A DNA stretch of 64,000 nucleotides from an uncultured Draconibacterium sp. (GTDB lineage Bacteria > Bacteroidota > Bacteroidia > Bacteroidales > Prolixibacteraceae). The stretch lies in the NCBI RefSeq assembly GCF_913063105.1, contig NZ_CAJXYQ010000007.1, forward strand, positions 1 through 64,000, read 5' to 3'. The notes under the pieces were generated by a model, which made no database searches, was not told where the DNA came from, and was given only the letters and a program-made list of their open reading frames with translations. Each line of letters starts with the position of its first letter. Within the stretch, counting starts at the first letter, position 1. A program made the translations under genes and the position numbers. Below, in pieces: positions 17,819 to 27,044 of this stretch.

Positions 17819-20800
17819 TTAATTCGCTGTTTCTACAGTCTTGTTCTCTTTCACAAAAAATACCCTTACCCGGTCTAACACATCATAAACACAAGGTATT
17901 ACAATTAATGTAAGCAAGGTTGAGGTGATTAGTCCTCCAACTACGGCCAGTGCCATTGGCGAGCGCAACGATGCACTCTCGCCAAAGCCAAATGTAAGGG
18001 GCAATAAGGCTAAAATGGTGGTTAAACTGGTCATTATAATTGGGCGAATACGTTGTTGTCCGGCCTGTAAAATGGCTTGTTTCCGATCTACTCCTTCGCG
18101 AATGAGCTGGTTAATCCGATCTACCAAAATTATGGAGTCGTTAACGGCAATACCCACCAGCATAATTACACCAATAATGGCCATAATATTAAATGTTTTC
18201 CCAAGTGCAAAAAAGATGAGAATACTGCCCACCACTGCCAACGGAATGGTTAATAAAATGGTAAATGGATGAATAAGCGACTCAAACTGCGAAGCCAGCA
18301 CCATGTACACCAGCACAATTGAAAGCAGCAAGGCAAAGGTTAGATTGGTTAACGATTCCTGGCGTTTCTCTTCTTCGCCGGTAACCAAAATACGGTAATC
18401 AGGCAATAATTCAATGCCAGCCGTTTGCTGCCTAATATTAGTAGCAACATGGTCAAGCGGGATACCATCTTCAAGCTGCGCTGTTACTTTTCCAATGCGG
18501 TTCTGGTTTCTTCTGAAAATTTCTTTTGGCGACACACCATAGGTTATATCTGCAATTTCGCTTAACCTGAATACCTGGTCCGAAGAAGTGATAATCAACT
18601 GATTGATTTCATCAATTCCCTTCTCAGGTACTTTTATGGTGATGTCCTGCATTTCTCCGCTTCGCTCGAGCTCGCCGGCATTTTTACCTTCCAGCTGGTC
18701 TTGAATCTGAGAAATTACATCGCTGATGTTAATGTTGTACATTCCGGCACGCATGCGGTCTACCCTTATTTCAACTTCCGGCGCACCATCTTCAATTGAT
18801 GTCTGTACATTAAAAAGACCATCAACTGACAACATCTTTTCTTTAACCAGGTTTATTACCCGTTCAATTTCGTCTAACTCTTCTCCCCGCACCTCAACTA
18901 CAACAGGCGCTTCATCGGTTCCCAAAATAGATTGCAACGCACTTTCTTCTTGCGAGAAAGTTACCTCCATGCCTTCAATATCAGCTGTTAACTTATCCAT
19001 TGTTTTTACAATGCTCTCGGTAGAGATGGTAGCTCCTTCTTTCAAAATTACTTTAATTTCGGCTGTGTTTTCTCCTTCAAAAACGGCATTCTCGTCGCCC
19101 GAAATACTGCTAGACGGCCCGGCCTGCGAGTAAATTTTATCCAGGTTGTCGCCCAGGTAATCCATTAAAATATTTTCAAGATTACGAACAGTTGATTCGG
19201 TTCGCCGCAATTTTGTTCCTTCCTGTAACTTCAAATTCACAGTAAGTTCGCGGGTTTGGGTTTTTGGCATAAACTCGGTACCAATTTGCTGCACCAGCAA
19301 AACAGATGCACCAATAGTCACCGTAGCTACTAATATAACCACCCATTTAACAGCCAATACTTTTGAAAGAAACCGGCCATAGCCTCCAACTTTTACCGAT
19401 TTTGACTTTAATGGTGCTTTTCGGTTTCGGTAAAACCTATGGTACATCATTGGAATTAAAAAGATGGCGACAATTAGCGATGAAAGCAGCGAGAATGCTA
19501 CGGTCCAGGCCTGGTCTTTAAATAACTCGCCCGATGCACCATGCAAATACACAATGGGTAAAAACACAATAATGGTTGTAATGGTTGAGGCTGTAATTGC
19601 ACCGCCAACCTGGGCCGTTCCGTTTATTGCAGCTTCTTTTACACTCAGTCCGTTTTCGTGGTTTCGGAAGATGTTTTCCATAACCACAATGGCATTATCA
19701 ACCAACATTCCGGCGCCAAGCGCCAAACCACCAAGGGTCATTATATTAATGGTAAGGTGGTTAAAATACATCAGGTTAAATGTGGCTACAATCGAAATCG
19801 GAATGGCAACACTAACAATTAAAGTGGTTCCGAACCTTCGCAAAAACACAAATAAAACTACTACGGCCAACAGAATTCCCAACAAGGCAGTTTCCTGAAC
19901 CTCGCCAATTGCACTGCTGATAAAGCGTCCCTGGTTGGTTACGCCAATTAGCTGGTAACCGGGCAAAGCTTTCTGTATGTTTACCAAAGCCTCGTTAACC
20001 TGCTCAACCGATTTTACCGTATTGTATTTGGTTTCTTTATAGATGGACAGTCCCAGACAGCGCTCGCCGTTAATGTGTACAATGTTAACCGGTTCTTTAT
20101 TACCAACAGAAACGGCTGCAACATCTTTTAAATAAACCGGTGCCATTGTAACACCGGCCTGGTTGTTGGAATTTTCAGTAGATTGAACCGCTTTGTAACC
20201 CACAATAAGGTTTTCAAAATCTTCAATAGTTTGCAACATCGATACACCTTTTACAATGTATTGGGTTCCCAAATCGGTAATCTGCCCACCGGAAACGTTG
20301 CGGTTAAAGTTTTGAATACGGGTTGCCACCTCGTCCATTGTTAAGCCCTGGGCATCAAGCCGGTAAACATCTGTCTCAATAATTATTTCGCTTTCCTCCT
20401 GCCCCGATAGTTCAACATCGGCAATACCTTCCAGGCGAACAAGCTCGTTGCGAATATAATTTTCGGCAACTTTTCTCAGCTCATTCATGTCTGAAATTTC
20501 GTTGTGTTTTAGGCCAATAATCATTATCGGTGTGGTATTCGGGTCGTGTTGGGTAATCTGAAGCTCATCAATATCGGAGTTTTGCGTAAGGGTGTTTAAG
20601 GCTTTTTGCAGGTCGAGAAATGCCTCGTCCATATCTTTGTTCCAGGCATATTCAACAGTAATTTGAGCCGATCCCACCCGCGACGATGAAGTTACCTGCA
20701 CTACGTCAGACTGGCGAATTGCGAGAGCTTCAATATTTTCAACAAATTGTTGCTCCATTTCTTCCGGTGGCCGCTCTCCCGATGTCACTTCAATAAAAAT

Positions 20801-20935
20801 CCGGGGCGAATTTAAATCGGGAAACAGGTCGACACCCAACTTATCGTAAGAAATGTAGCCGAGCAACAAAACGCCAAGCACAACCATTAAAACGGTAACC
20901 GGGTAATCGACTGAAAATTTTGTTAATTTCTTCAT
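17819..20935 (-). CDS. RND family efflux permease (AcrB/MdtB-like)
   Basis: 1038 aa, normal RND length, with 12 expected membrane helices and two large periplasmic loops. TM4 shows GMLVDNAIVVMEN (D413, N414) and TM10 GIAVNDSIILVD (N932, D933), so the AcrB relay lysine is replaced by Asn, as in the fused pump of the same operon. It should move a substrate out of the periplasm by proton antiport with the adaptor (21007) and TolC (22168) encoded just upstream. It is followed 144 bp later by the RND-ABC fusion gene; the two pumps may form a mixed trimer or two pumps sharing one channel. The substrate is not known. Confidence 0.93.
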   Translation of the reverse strand: MKKLTKFSVDYPVTVLMVVLGVLLLGYISYDKLGVDLFPDLNSPRIFIEVTSGERPPEEMEQQFVENIEALAIRQSDVVQVTSSSRVGSAQITVEYAWNKDMDEAFLDLQKALNTLTQNSDIDELQITQHDPNTTPIMIIGLKHNEISDMNELRKVAENYIRNELVRLEGIADVELSGQEESEIIIETDVYRLDAQGLTMDEVATRIQNFNRNVSGGQITDLGTQYIVKGVSMLQTIEDFENLIVGYKAVQSTENSNNQAGVTMAPVYLKDVAAVSVGNKEPVNIVHINGERCLGLSIYKETKYNTVKSVEQVNEALVNIQKALPGYQLIGVTNQGRFISSAIGEVQETALLGILLAVVVLFVFLRRFGTTLIVSVAIPISIVATFNLMYFNHLTINIMTLGGLALGAGMLVDNAIVVMENIFRNHENGLSVKEAAINGTAQVGGAITASTITTIIVFLPIVYLHGASGELFKDQAWTVAFSLLSSLIVAIFLIPMMYHRFYRNRKAPLKSKSVKVGGYGRFLSKVLAVKWVVILVATVTIGASVLLVQQIGTEFMPKTQTRELTVNLKLQEGTKLRRTESTVRNLENILMDYLGDNLDKIYSQAGPSSSISGDENAVFEGENTAEIKVILKEGATISTESIVKTMDKLTADIEGMEVTFSQEESALQSILGTDEAPVVVEVRGEELDEIERVINLVKEKMLSVDGLFNVQTSIEDGAPEVEIRVDRMRAGMYNINISDVISQIQDQLEGKNAGELERSGEMQDITIKVPEKGIDEINQLIITSSDQVFRLSEIADITYGVSPKEIFRRNQNRIGKVTAQLEDGIPLDHVATNIRQQTAGIELLPDYRILVTGEEEKRQESLTNLTFALLLSIVLVYMVLASQFESLIHPFTILLTIPLAVVGSILIFFALGKTFNIMAIIGVIMLVGIAVNDSIILVDRINQLIREGVDRKQAILQAGQQRIRPIIMTSLTTILALLPLTFGFGESASLRSPMALAVVGGLITSTLLTLIVIPCVYDVLDRVRVFFVKENKTVETAN

Positions 20936-20943
20936 AATATCAA

Positions 20944-21003
20944 GTTAGAAGCACGAAGCACGAAGCAGGAAGTTTTTCTGACTTCCGGCTTCCAGCTCCC
21001 GAC
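20944..21003. repeat. Short dispersed-type repeat in the RND/adaptor gap
   Basis: Tandem GAAGCAC, GAAGCAC, GAAGCAG, GAAG followed by a partly complementary CTTCCGGCTTCC. Such GAAGCACGAAG-type tracts are common intergenic relics in Bacteroidota. It is non-coding and lies between two co-transcribed genes. Confidence 0.5.
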
Positions 21004-21006
21004 TTA

Positions 21007-22065
21007 TTATAAAATCACTTTCACTTTCGAATTATCGCGTAGTGTCTCAAAACCTTTAATAATCAAACGGTCGTTGGGGCTCAGCCCTTCCAGCACCTCA
21101 ATCTCATCCTGGTTGGCAATGCCGGTAGTAATGCGTCGGTCGTCGGCAGCGCTGTTTCGTCCAACAATAAATACATATTTCCCGCGCGAACCTGTCAGAA
21201 TCACATCTTTCGGAATAACAATGGCGCTATCTTTTTGGGCAGTAATTATATTGGCTTTAACAAACATTCCGGGACGCAGCTTTAATTGCGGATTATCAAT
21301 TTCAAGTTTGCCTGAAAAGGTGCGTGTTTCATCGCTGATTACCGGCGACAATTCAGTAACACGTCCGGCAAGTGTATCTTCAGTTAGTGTGTAATTGGTA
21401 ACTACTACTTCTTGTCCTGTTTCAACTTCCGACAGGTTTTTTTCAGGCAAATTTATTTCCACGTACATTTTTCTGTAGCTCATTAAACTTACCATACTTT
21501 GCCCGGCGGTAACTTTAACTCCTTCGGTGTAGTATGGCAGTTCTACAATTACACCCGAAAAAGGTGCTACCACCTGCATTTTTGCCAACTGTATCTGAGC
21601 ACTTTCATAATTATTTTGCGCATTTATCATCGAAACTTCAGAATTTCGCATTTCGAGTAAGGTAACACCGCCCTTTTCGTACAACGATTTTTGTTTCTCG
21701 TATTCCTGTTGCGAAATTTCGAGGTTTAATTTTGTTGATTCCATAGATAAACCATTCAGGTACTCGGCATTTTCGAGTTTTACAATTACCTGCCCTTTTT
21801 CAACCCGGTCGCCAAGTTGGAATTTACGCCCGGTTTTTGGATTAACCTGCAGGAAGTAATCGCCTTCAATTTCAGAGGTAAGCGCTGTTTCGTAGTGGGC
21901 TTTGGCCGTTCCGGTGGTGCTTACAAATTGCTGAATACTTTTACGTTTTATTGTTTCAACAGAAACCGGTACTGCCAACTCGGTTGATTCGGAACTGGTT
22001 TGATTATTACACGAAATAACGGTAACAACAACACTCAACAAGATAAGTAATTTTATATGTTTCAT
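21007..22065 (-). CDS. Periplasmic adaptor (membrane fusion protein), lipoprotein
   Basis: 352 aa. The lipobox ISC at residues about 17-19 predicts a lipid-anchored protein. It has the usual adaptor order: lipoyl/biotinyl-like half-motif (GDRVEKGQVIVKLEN), a short alpha-helical hairpin (about 95-140), the second lipoyl half (QMQVVAPFSGVIVE), a beta barrel (SLMSYRKMYVEINLPE) and a membrane-proximal domain (VIPKDVILTGSRGKYVF). It bridges the RND pumps to TolC. It sits 71 bp from the RND gene and 102 bp from tolC-like. Confidence 0.93.
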   Translation of the reverse strand: MKHIKLLILLSVVVTVISCNNQTSSESTELAVPVSVETIKRKSIQQFVSTTGTAKAHYETALTSEIEGDYFLQVNPKTGRKFQLGDRVEKGQVIVKLENAEYLNGLSMESTKLNLEISQQEYEKQKSLYEKGGVTLLEMRNSEVSMINAQNNYESAQIQLAKMQVVAPFSGVIVELPYYTEGVKVTAGQSMVSLMSYRKMYVEINLPEKNLSEVETGQEVVVTNYTLTEDTLAGRVTELSPVISDETRTFSGKLEIDNPQLKLRPGMFVKANIITAQKDSAIVIPKDVILTGSRGKYVFIVGRNSAADDRRITTGIANQDEIEVLEGLSPNDRLIIKGFETLRDNSKVKVIL

Positions 22066-22167
22066 TTTGGTAAATTTTTCATCTGTTTTAAATCGTTTAT
22101 AGCTTTGGTAGCTCCTGTAACCTGCATTGCTTGCTACATTTTGTTTATTGTTTGATAGCCCCCATGC

Positions 22168-23670
22168 TTATTCCTGGTCTTCATTGAGGTACAATTCTGA
22201 AGGAATAATTGCTTCATTTCTTTCAAAATCGTAAAGCGATTGTATTTTAAGGTTTAGTAGTTCTATTTTATAATTTATAAGTGCCTGGCTGAGTGCCACT
22301 TTCTGTTCTGACAACTGGGTTTGAAACAGGTTAAGGTCCATACCGGTAAGGTCGCCATTTTCGTAGCGCTCGAGGTTAATCTCGTAAGTCAACTGGGCAT
22401 TTCGCTCGTTTTGTTTGGCCAGTTCAATTTGGTTTAGCTGGTTCTGGATATTACGGTACACTTGTCTGATATCCACAACAATTTGTTTTCGCTCCTCATC
22501 GAGGTTAAGTTGTTGCGATTCGATACTCGCTTCGGCTGCAGCTATGCGCGCTTTTCGCTCGCCCCAGTCGAAAATAGGAATATTAAAGCTAATGCCTACC
22601 GACGGGCTTTTAGTTGGGTTTTCGTAGATTTTATTTAAATCACCATTATCACCTGTTATCCCGAAACGCAGGTTCATATCTCCTCGGAACTCGTTTTGAG
22701 CCTTGGTTCTAATCAGGTCAAACTGGCTGGTTTCCACATCAATTTCGCGTTGGCGAAGTTCCATTCTCGAGCTTAATCCATTTTCAATAGCTTTCTCCAG
22801 ATTAACAGGAACCGGGTTTACACTAACATCGGCCAATATCATAATATCTTCAAACAAATCCATACCGAGGTATAGTTTCAGTTGGTCTTTTGCATTTTCA
22901 AAAGTTACTTCGCTGTTTTGCAGGCCCGATTTTGCAGTTGCCAGGTTCAGTTCTGCCTGGTATTCTTCCTCGCGGGCTGCCAGTCCGGCTTCTACTTTAT
23001 TTTTAATTATATCGTAACTTTTTTGAGTGTTGGCCAATTCTTCTTTTGCAATGTTTAAATTCATTTGCGCCATGTACACATTGTAAAAGAACTCAGTAAC
23101 ATTGCGCTCCAGGTTAAGTCGCTGCATAGCGTAACCTATTTTTGCATTTTCAAGACTCAGTTCCAGTTCCTTCAGCTCCAGCTTCAGGGTATTGTAGGTA
23201 AACAAGGGCTGGTTTAAGTTCAAATAAAGGTTGTTGAAAAAAACTTCACTTTCGGTTTCAATTGAACTGGTGGTTGAGTTGCTGCTCGACCATCCGAACT
23301 GGTTGGTTAGCGAAATGGTTCCATCGGTTATTAAAATGGGCTGCGAAACGGTGAACAGGGTGCTGGTTTCGAAGTTTTCGTTGGTATACCATTCTGAAAC
23401 ACGAGTATCGAACCGGCGCTGGTTGCTGTAGTTAATGGGGTCGACCTGAAGCGAAAAACGCGATTTTAATGCCGCGCGCTGGGCTTCAAGGTTTTTCTCA
23501 AATCGTTCAAGATTTAGCGACGACAACTTTAAATCGGGGCTACCCGTTTCGGCTATACTCAGTGCGCGGTCGAGGGTTAATGCTTCCTGTGCCTGAGCAG
23601 CAAAAGTAAGAAGTGCCCCAAAAACAATGGCACCGGTTATCTTTTGCAAGCGTTTAATTTTTGTTTTCAT
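22168..23670 (-). CDS. TolC family outer-membrane channel
   Basis: 500 aa with signal peptide (1-27, ending TFAAQAQ) and the TolC repeat of long coiled-coil helices (LDRALSIAETGSPDLKLSSLNLERFEKNL in the first half, ASIESQQLNLDEERKQIVVDIRQVYRNI in the second). Family members form a trimeric barrel and periplasmic tunnel. Its place between the ABC permease gene and the adaptor gene, with 19 bp to the former, suggests that one outer-membrane channel serves several exporters of the operon. Confidence 0.93.
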   Translation of the reverse strand: MKTKIKRLQKITGAIVFGALLTFAAQAQEALTLDRALSIAETGSPDLKLSSLNLERFEKNLEAQRAALKSRFSLQVDPINYSNQRRFDTRVSEWYTNENFETSTLFTVSQPILITDGTISLTNQFGWSSSNSTTSSIETESEVFFNNLYLNLNQPLFTYNTLKLELKELELSLENAKIGYAMQRLNLERNVTEFFYNVYMAQMNLNIAKEELANTQKSYDIIKNKVEAGLAAREEEYQAELNLATAKSGLQNSEVTFENAKDQLKLYLGMDLFEDIMILADVSVNPVPVNLEKAIENGLSSRMELRQREIDVETSQFDLIRTKAQNEFRGDMNLRFGITGDNGDLNKIYENPTKSPSVGISFNIPIFDWGERKARIAAAEASIESQQLNLDEERKQIVVDIRQVYRNIQNQLNQIELAKQNERNAQLTYEINLERYENGDLTGMDLNLFQTQLSEQKVALSQALINYKIELLNLKIQSLYDFERNEAIIPSELYLNEDQE

Positions 23671-23689
23671 TATTTTATGTTGATTTATT

Positions 23690-26600
23690 TTATAATTCTA
23701 CAATTTTTACGGCATCGGCAAATATCATGCGCAGCTCGCTTTTATTGGTCAGCTCAATAACTGCTTTTTCCGAAGAGAAATAATACGAGCCCAGGTGGTT
23801 CCACCCGGTTTCTGCACTTTGCGATTCAAGAAAAGCTTCTTCCGCTCCATCGTCGCCATGTATGATAAAGTTATAACTTCCTTTTTCTTCCTGTCGGTTA
23901 CGGCCAAAGCCACGCGATTTGTAGAAGTGATAATACACGTCATAGTAACCTGCTTTTTTAACCGGAACATTCCAACGGGCTACCTGGTCGCCGTTGCCTC
24001 CTTTAATGTAATGTGCCGAGCGCACATATTCTCCATAAAATTCGTCGTTGGTTGTAGCTGTCCAGCTAATTGGTGGGCGCCACCAGTTAATGCCCGCATA
24101 CTTTTGTTTGGTTTCCTCTTCTTTTACAATTAATTTCTCGAGCAGGCTTACCTGTTCGTTTATTGTTATTTCAAATGCAGGGTCCTCGTTATCAACAATC
24201 TGCTCGTGTGGCAATTTGGTTTGCACCGGTGTTGCACTAATGCGTTCGCCTTCCCAGGGTTTTGCTTTTAAATCTTCTTCCACATCGCGGAAAAACTCCA
24301 TAAAAGTCTGCGGAATGTTTTTGGAAGTAAGTGAATTCAGGATAACCATTCGAGGACTGCCATCAAATAAATAGCTCAACTCTTTTGTCTGATGAGCTTC
24401 CAGGCTAATTAGCTTGTTTATCATATCTTCCGATCCCATTCCGCGGCCAAAACCACCTCTGCCGCCGCCACCTCCAAGCCTGAAGGTAAGTTTTACCAAA
24501 CCATCAACGTCAGAGAAATTGGTAATTTTCAACGAAATCATTGTTTTCATGGCATCACCCGATTTTACTTTCACGCCTTTTATTGGCGACACCAGGTAAC
24601 CGGGTAGGTCTTTTGCCTTAAACCAGCTATTCATCATGGGTTCCAGCTCAATCCCAAACTGTGCTTTAATCTGCTCATCAAAATCTTCAAAAGAAATATT
24701 CAGGTATTTATTTTCATCCAAAACCGAACGCAAAAAATCTTCAAATTCATTTTCTCCGGCTTCCAGTTTTATGGTCGAAAACAGCACATCTCCTTTTAGC
24801 TTAATTACATCATTAACAATTTCTTTTTGGTCGGGGTCGGCCAGAATTTCTTCAAATGAATAATCCTGTAATGCAATATTTGCCACAATTTCCGGACTTT
24901 CGCCATTCATGTTACTCATAAAAACAGAGCGCATATCGGTACTCTGGCTTTTTAAATAAGCCTCAAATACCCGGTTGGTTATAGGCCAGCTGTTGGAGTG
25001 AATATTGTTTTGAAAGTTATACAACCACGGAAAAATAAAATATGGATTATCGTATTGTTCCATACTCATTTGTCCACGCGACCATTGACGATCAGTCTCT
25101 TTTTCTTCGATAAATTTATTTATAAATTCCCCTATCGTCCTTAGTTCCTTATCCTGATCAGTCATATCCGAGTCGCCTCCGCGGCCTCGTCTTCTTCCTA
25201 CCCGTTCTTTCTGTTTTTCAAAATCGGCTTCGCGCAACAAAAAGCCTTTTTCCTGAAGAAATACCTGGCCGGGTTGAATCACCTCTTGTACCGAAGTCCA
25301 CATGCGCTGGTAGGTTTTAAATTGGGCAGGAACCTCGACCAGTGCTACATTATTTGCGTTATATTCCAGGTTGTACACGCGATTAAAGTCTTCAAATCGT
25401 TCAGAGAAAATGGCGGCCAGCGTATCTTTTGATTCGGGAAAAACATCATTAAAGTAATCGTGTCCTTCAATATGCCACAATCCAAATTCAAATTCGTTAT
25501 GTGCCAGGGTTTTTAGCTCGTACTTTCCGATAGCCAACGATAACTGGGTGAGCGGTGTTGCGGGCTCAAAAGTAAATTGCCCGGCTTTGGTTTCGCTAAT
25601 AGCCCCCTGAGAAACAGGCTGCAATCCGGGCATGGTATTAACAGTTAATTTGTAATGAACAAACTGCGGCTTATACCAGCTAACATCTTCGTTGCTATAG
25701 GTTACACCCGTTTTGGGATACCAGTTGGCCTCACGTGTTAGCAAAACATAATCGGGACGAACAAATGCATAGCGTTTATCAACATTCAATACAAACTTTC
25801 CGTATTTCTCCAGGCGTATTTCCTCCTCAATATCAAGATAACAATATGCCTCGTCGATTGTGCCGGCATAAGTAAATGCTACTTTTGCGGTATCTTTTGG
25901 CTGCAAATTAACCTGGTTCGAAACAATTATTAAATGATTTTTTCGCTCGAAAGTAACTGCTTTTCCATTCAATTTCAGCTCGTTAAGCTGTAATCCTGCA
26001 TTTAAACTAAAAATAAGTTTATCAAGAGCCTGGTTTTGGTTATTTACAATAGTTAATTCCGAATTTACCTCGAGCAAATTACCATTATGATTTAAAACAA
26101 TATGATTTGCACTAACATCGGCTATGGGTTGTTTAACGTAAGTGTTGTTAAGCTCGATGATTTCCTTACGCAACGCCTCGGTTTGTTTAAACCCGTTTAT
26201 ATGGTCGAAGGCGAGATATCCGGCTCCGCCAATAAAAATAACACTAAAAAACAACGACACATAAGTCATTGGTACCGACTGCGGCAAACGTTTTAGCAGA
26301 AAAATGGTAAGAAAAATAAAACCCGATCCCAGGCCAAAATAGATTCCCCGGTGGATTAATATCACTTTAAGATTGCCAAAACCAACAATATCGCTGCTTA
26401 GCATCGGAATATTAAAGGCCATGTAATCGAAAATATAATAGTACTTAGCCTGCAACAGAAACAACGTGATGCCGATGTACCCCAACACCAGAACAAATGT
26501 AATGGCCTGATTGCGTATTACGCTCATCAGCAAAAACGACAACCCCATAATAAAAACAAGTGTTGGTATACTTATTAACACCAGATAAACGGCATACGAA

Positions 26601-27034
26601 ATCCAATCGATTGCGGTGCCCTTTGCCAATGAATTAAAAACAAGCGCCAGAATAACTACGGCAACATTCAGAATCATAAAAACCTGCATGTTACCGAGTG
26701 TTTTGCCAATAACATATTCGCCATTTGTCATCGAGCGCATATAAATTACCTCTGTGGTATCCAGCTTTTTATCGCGTTTTAAAAAGTCGGAAGCCAAAAA
26801 AACAGCAATAACGGCCTGCGCAACGTTTAAAATAAGCAGGTTGAAATAAGGTATTGCACTTGGAATGGCTCGGATAGCCCAGCCTTCGTCGCCACCACCT
26901 TCTATTACAAGTCCGAAGTTCATGCCAAACAGAACGAACAACGACAGCACACTAAAAATGCGAAAGAACCAGCTACGAAACAGTGTTTTCCGTTCGTATT
27001 TTGCTATTGAGAATATATTATGTAACGAAATCAT
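23690..27034 (-). CDS. ABC-2 permease fused to a degenerate M1-peptidase-like region and a golvesin-like C-terminal domain
   Basis: 1114 aa. Residues about 1-290 hold six or seven membrane helices of an ABC-2 permease. Residues about 310-640 resemble the N-terminal and catalytic regions of M1 aminopeptidases (YAFVRPDYVLLTREANWYP), but I find no HExxH zinc motif, so it is probably inactive. Gly/Arg-rich segments occur near 605 (RRRGRGG) and 860 (GGGGGRGGFGRGMG). The last 115 residues match golvesin-C/xanthan-lyase-type carbohydrate-binding modules (AGYYDVYYHF, WNHLGSYYFS, FADAVKIVEL). ABC permease/M1 hybrids are known in Bacteroidota; the added C-terminal module is not usual to my knowledge. 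Its ATPase partner is encoded 10 bp upstream. Confidence 0.85.
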   Translation of the reverse strand: MISLHNIFSIAKYERKTLFRSWFFRIFSVLSLFVLFGMNFGLVIEGGGDEGWAIRAIPSAIPYFNLLILNVAQAVIAVFLASDFLKRDKKLDTTEVIYMRSMTNGEYVIGKTLGNMQVFMILNVAVVILALVFNSLAKGTAIDWISYAVYLVLISIPTLVFIMGLSFLLMSVIRNQAITFVLVLGYIGITLFLLQAKYYYIFDYMAFNIPMLSSDIVGFGNLKVILIHRGIYFGLGSGFIFLTIFLLKRLPQSVPMTYVSLFFSVIFIGGAGYLAFDHINGFKQTEALRKEIIELNNTYVKQPIADVSANHIVLNHNGNLLEVNSELTIVNNQNQALDKLIFSLNAGLQLNELKLNGKAVTFERKNHLIIVSNQVNLQPKDTAKVAFTYAGTIDEAYCYLDIEEEIRLEKYGKFVLNVDKRYAFVRPDYVLLTREANWYPKTGVTYSNEDVSWYKPQFVHYKLTVNTMPGLQPVSQGAISETKAGQFTFEPATPLTQLSLAIGKYELKTLAHNEFEFGLWHIEGHDYFNDVFPESKDTLAAIFSERFEDFNRVYNLEYNANNVALVEVPAQFKTYQRMWTSVQEVIQPGQVFLQEKGFLLREADFEKQKERVGRRRGRGGDSDMTDQDKELRTIGEFINKFIEEKETDRQWSRGQMSMEQYDNPYFIFPWLYNFQNNIHSNSWPITNRVFEAYLKSQSTDMRSVFMSNMNGESPEIVANIALQDYSFEEILADPDQKEIVNDVIKLKGDVLFSTIKLEAGENEFEDFLRSVLDENKYLNISFEDFDEQIKAQFGIELEPMMNSWFKAKDLPGYLVSPIKGVKVKSGDAMKTMISLKITNFSDVDGLVKLTFRLGGGGGRGGFGRGMGSEDMINKLISLEAHQTKELSYLFDGSPRMVILNSLTSKNIPQTFMEFFRDVEEDLKAKPWEGERISATPVQTKLPHEQIVDNEDPAFEITINEQVSLLEKLIVKEEETKQKYAGINWWRPPISWTATTNDEFYGEYVRSAHYIKGGNGDQVARWNVPVKKAGYYDVYYHFYKSRGFGRNRQEEKGSYNFIIHGDDGAEEAFLESQSAETGWNHLGSYYFSSEKAVIELTNKSELRMIFADAVKIVEL

Positions 27035-27044
27035 TTTTTTCGAT

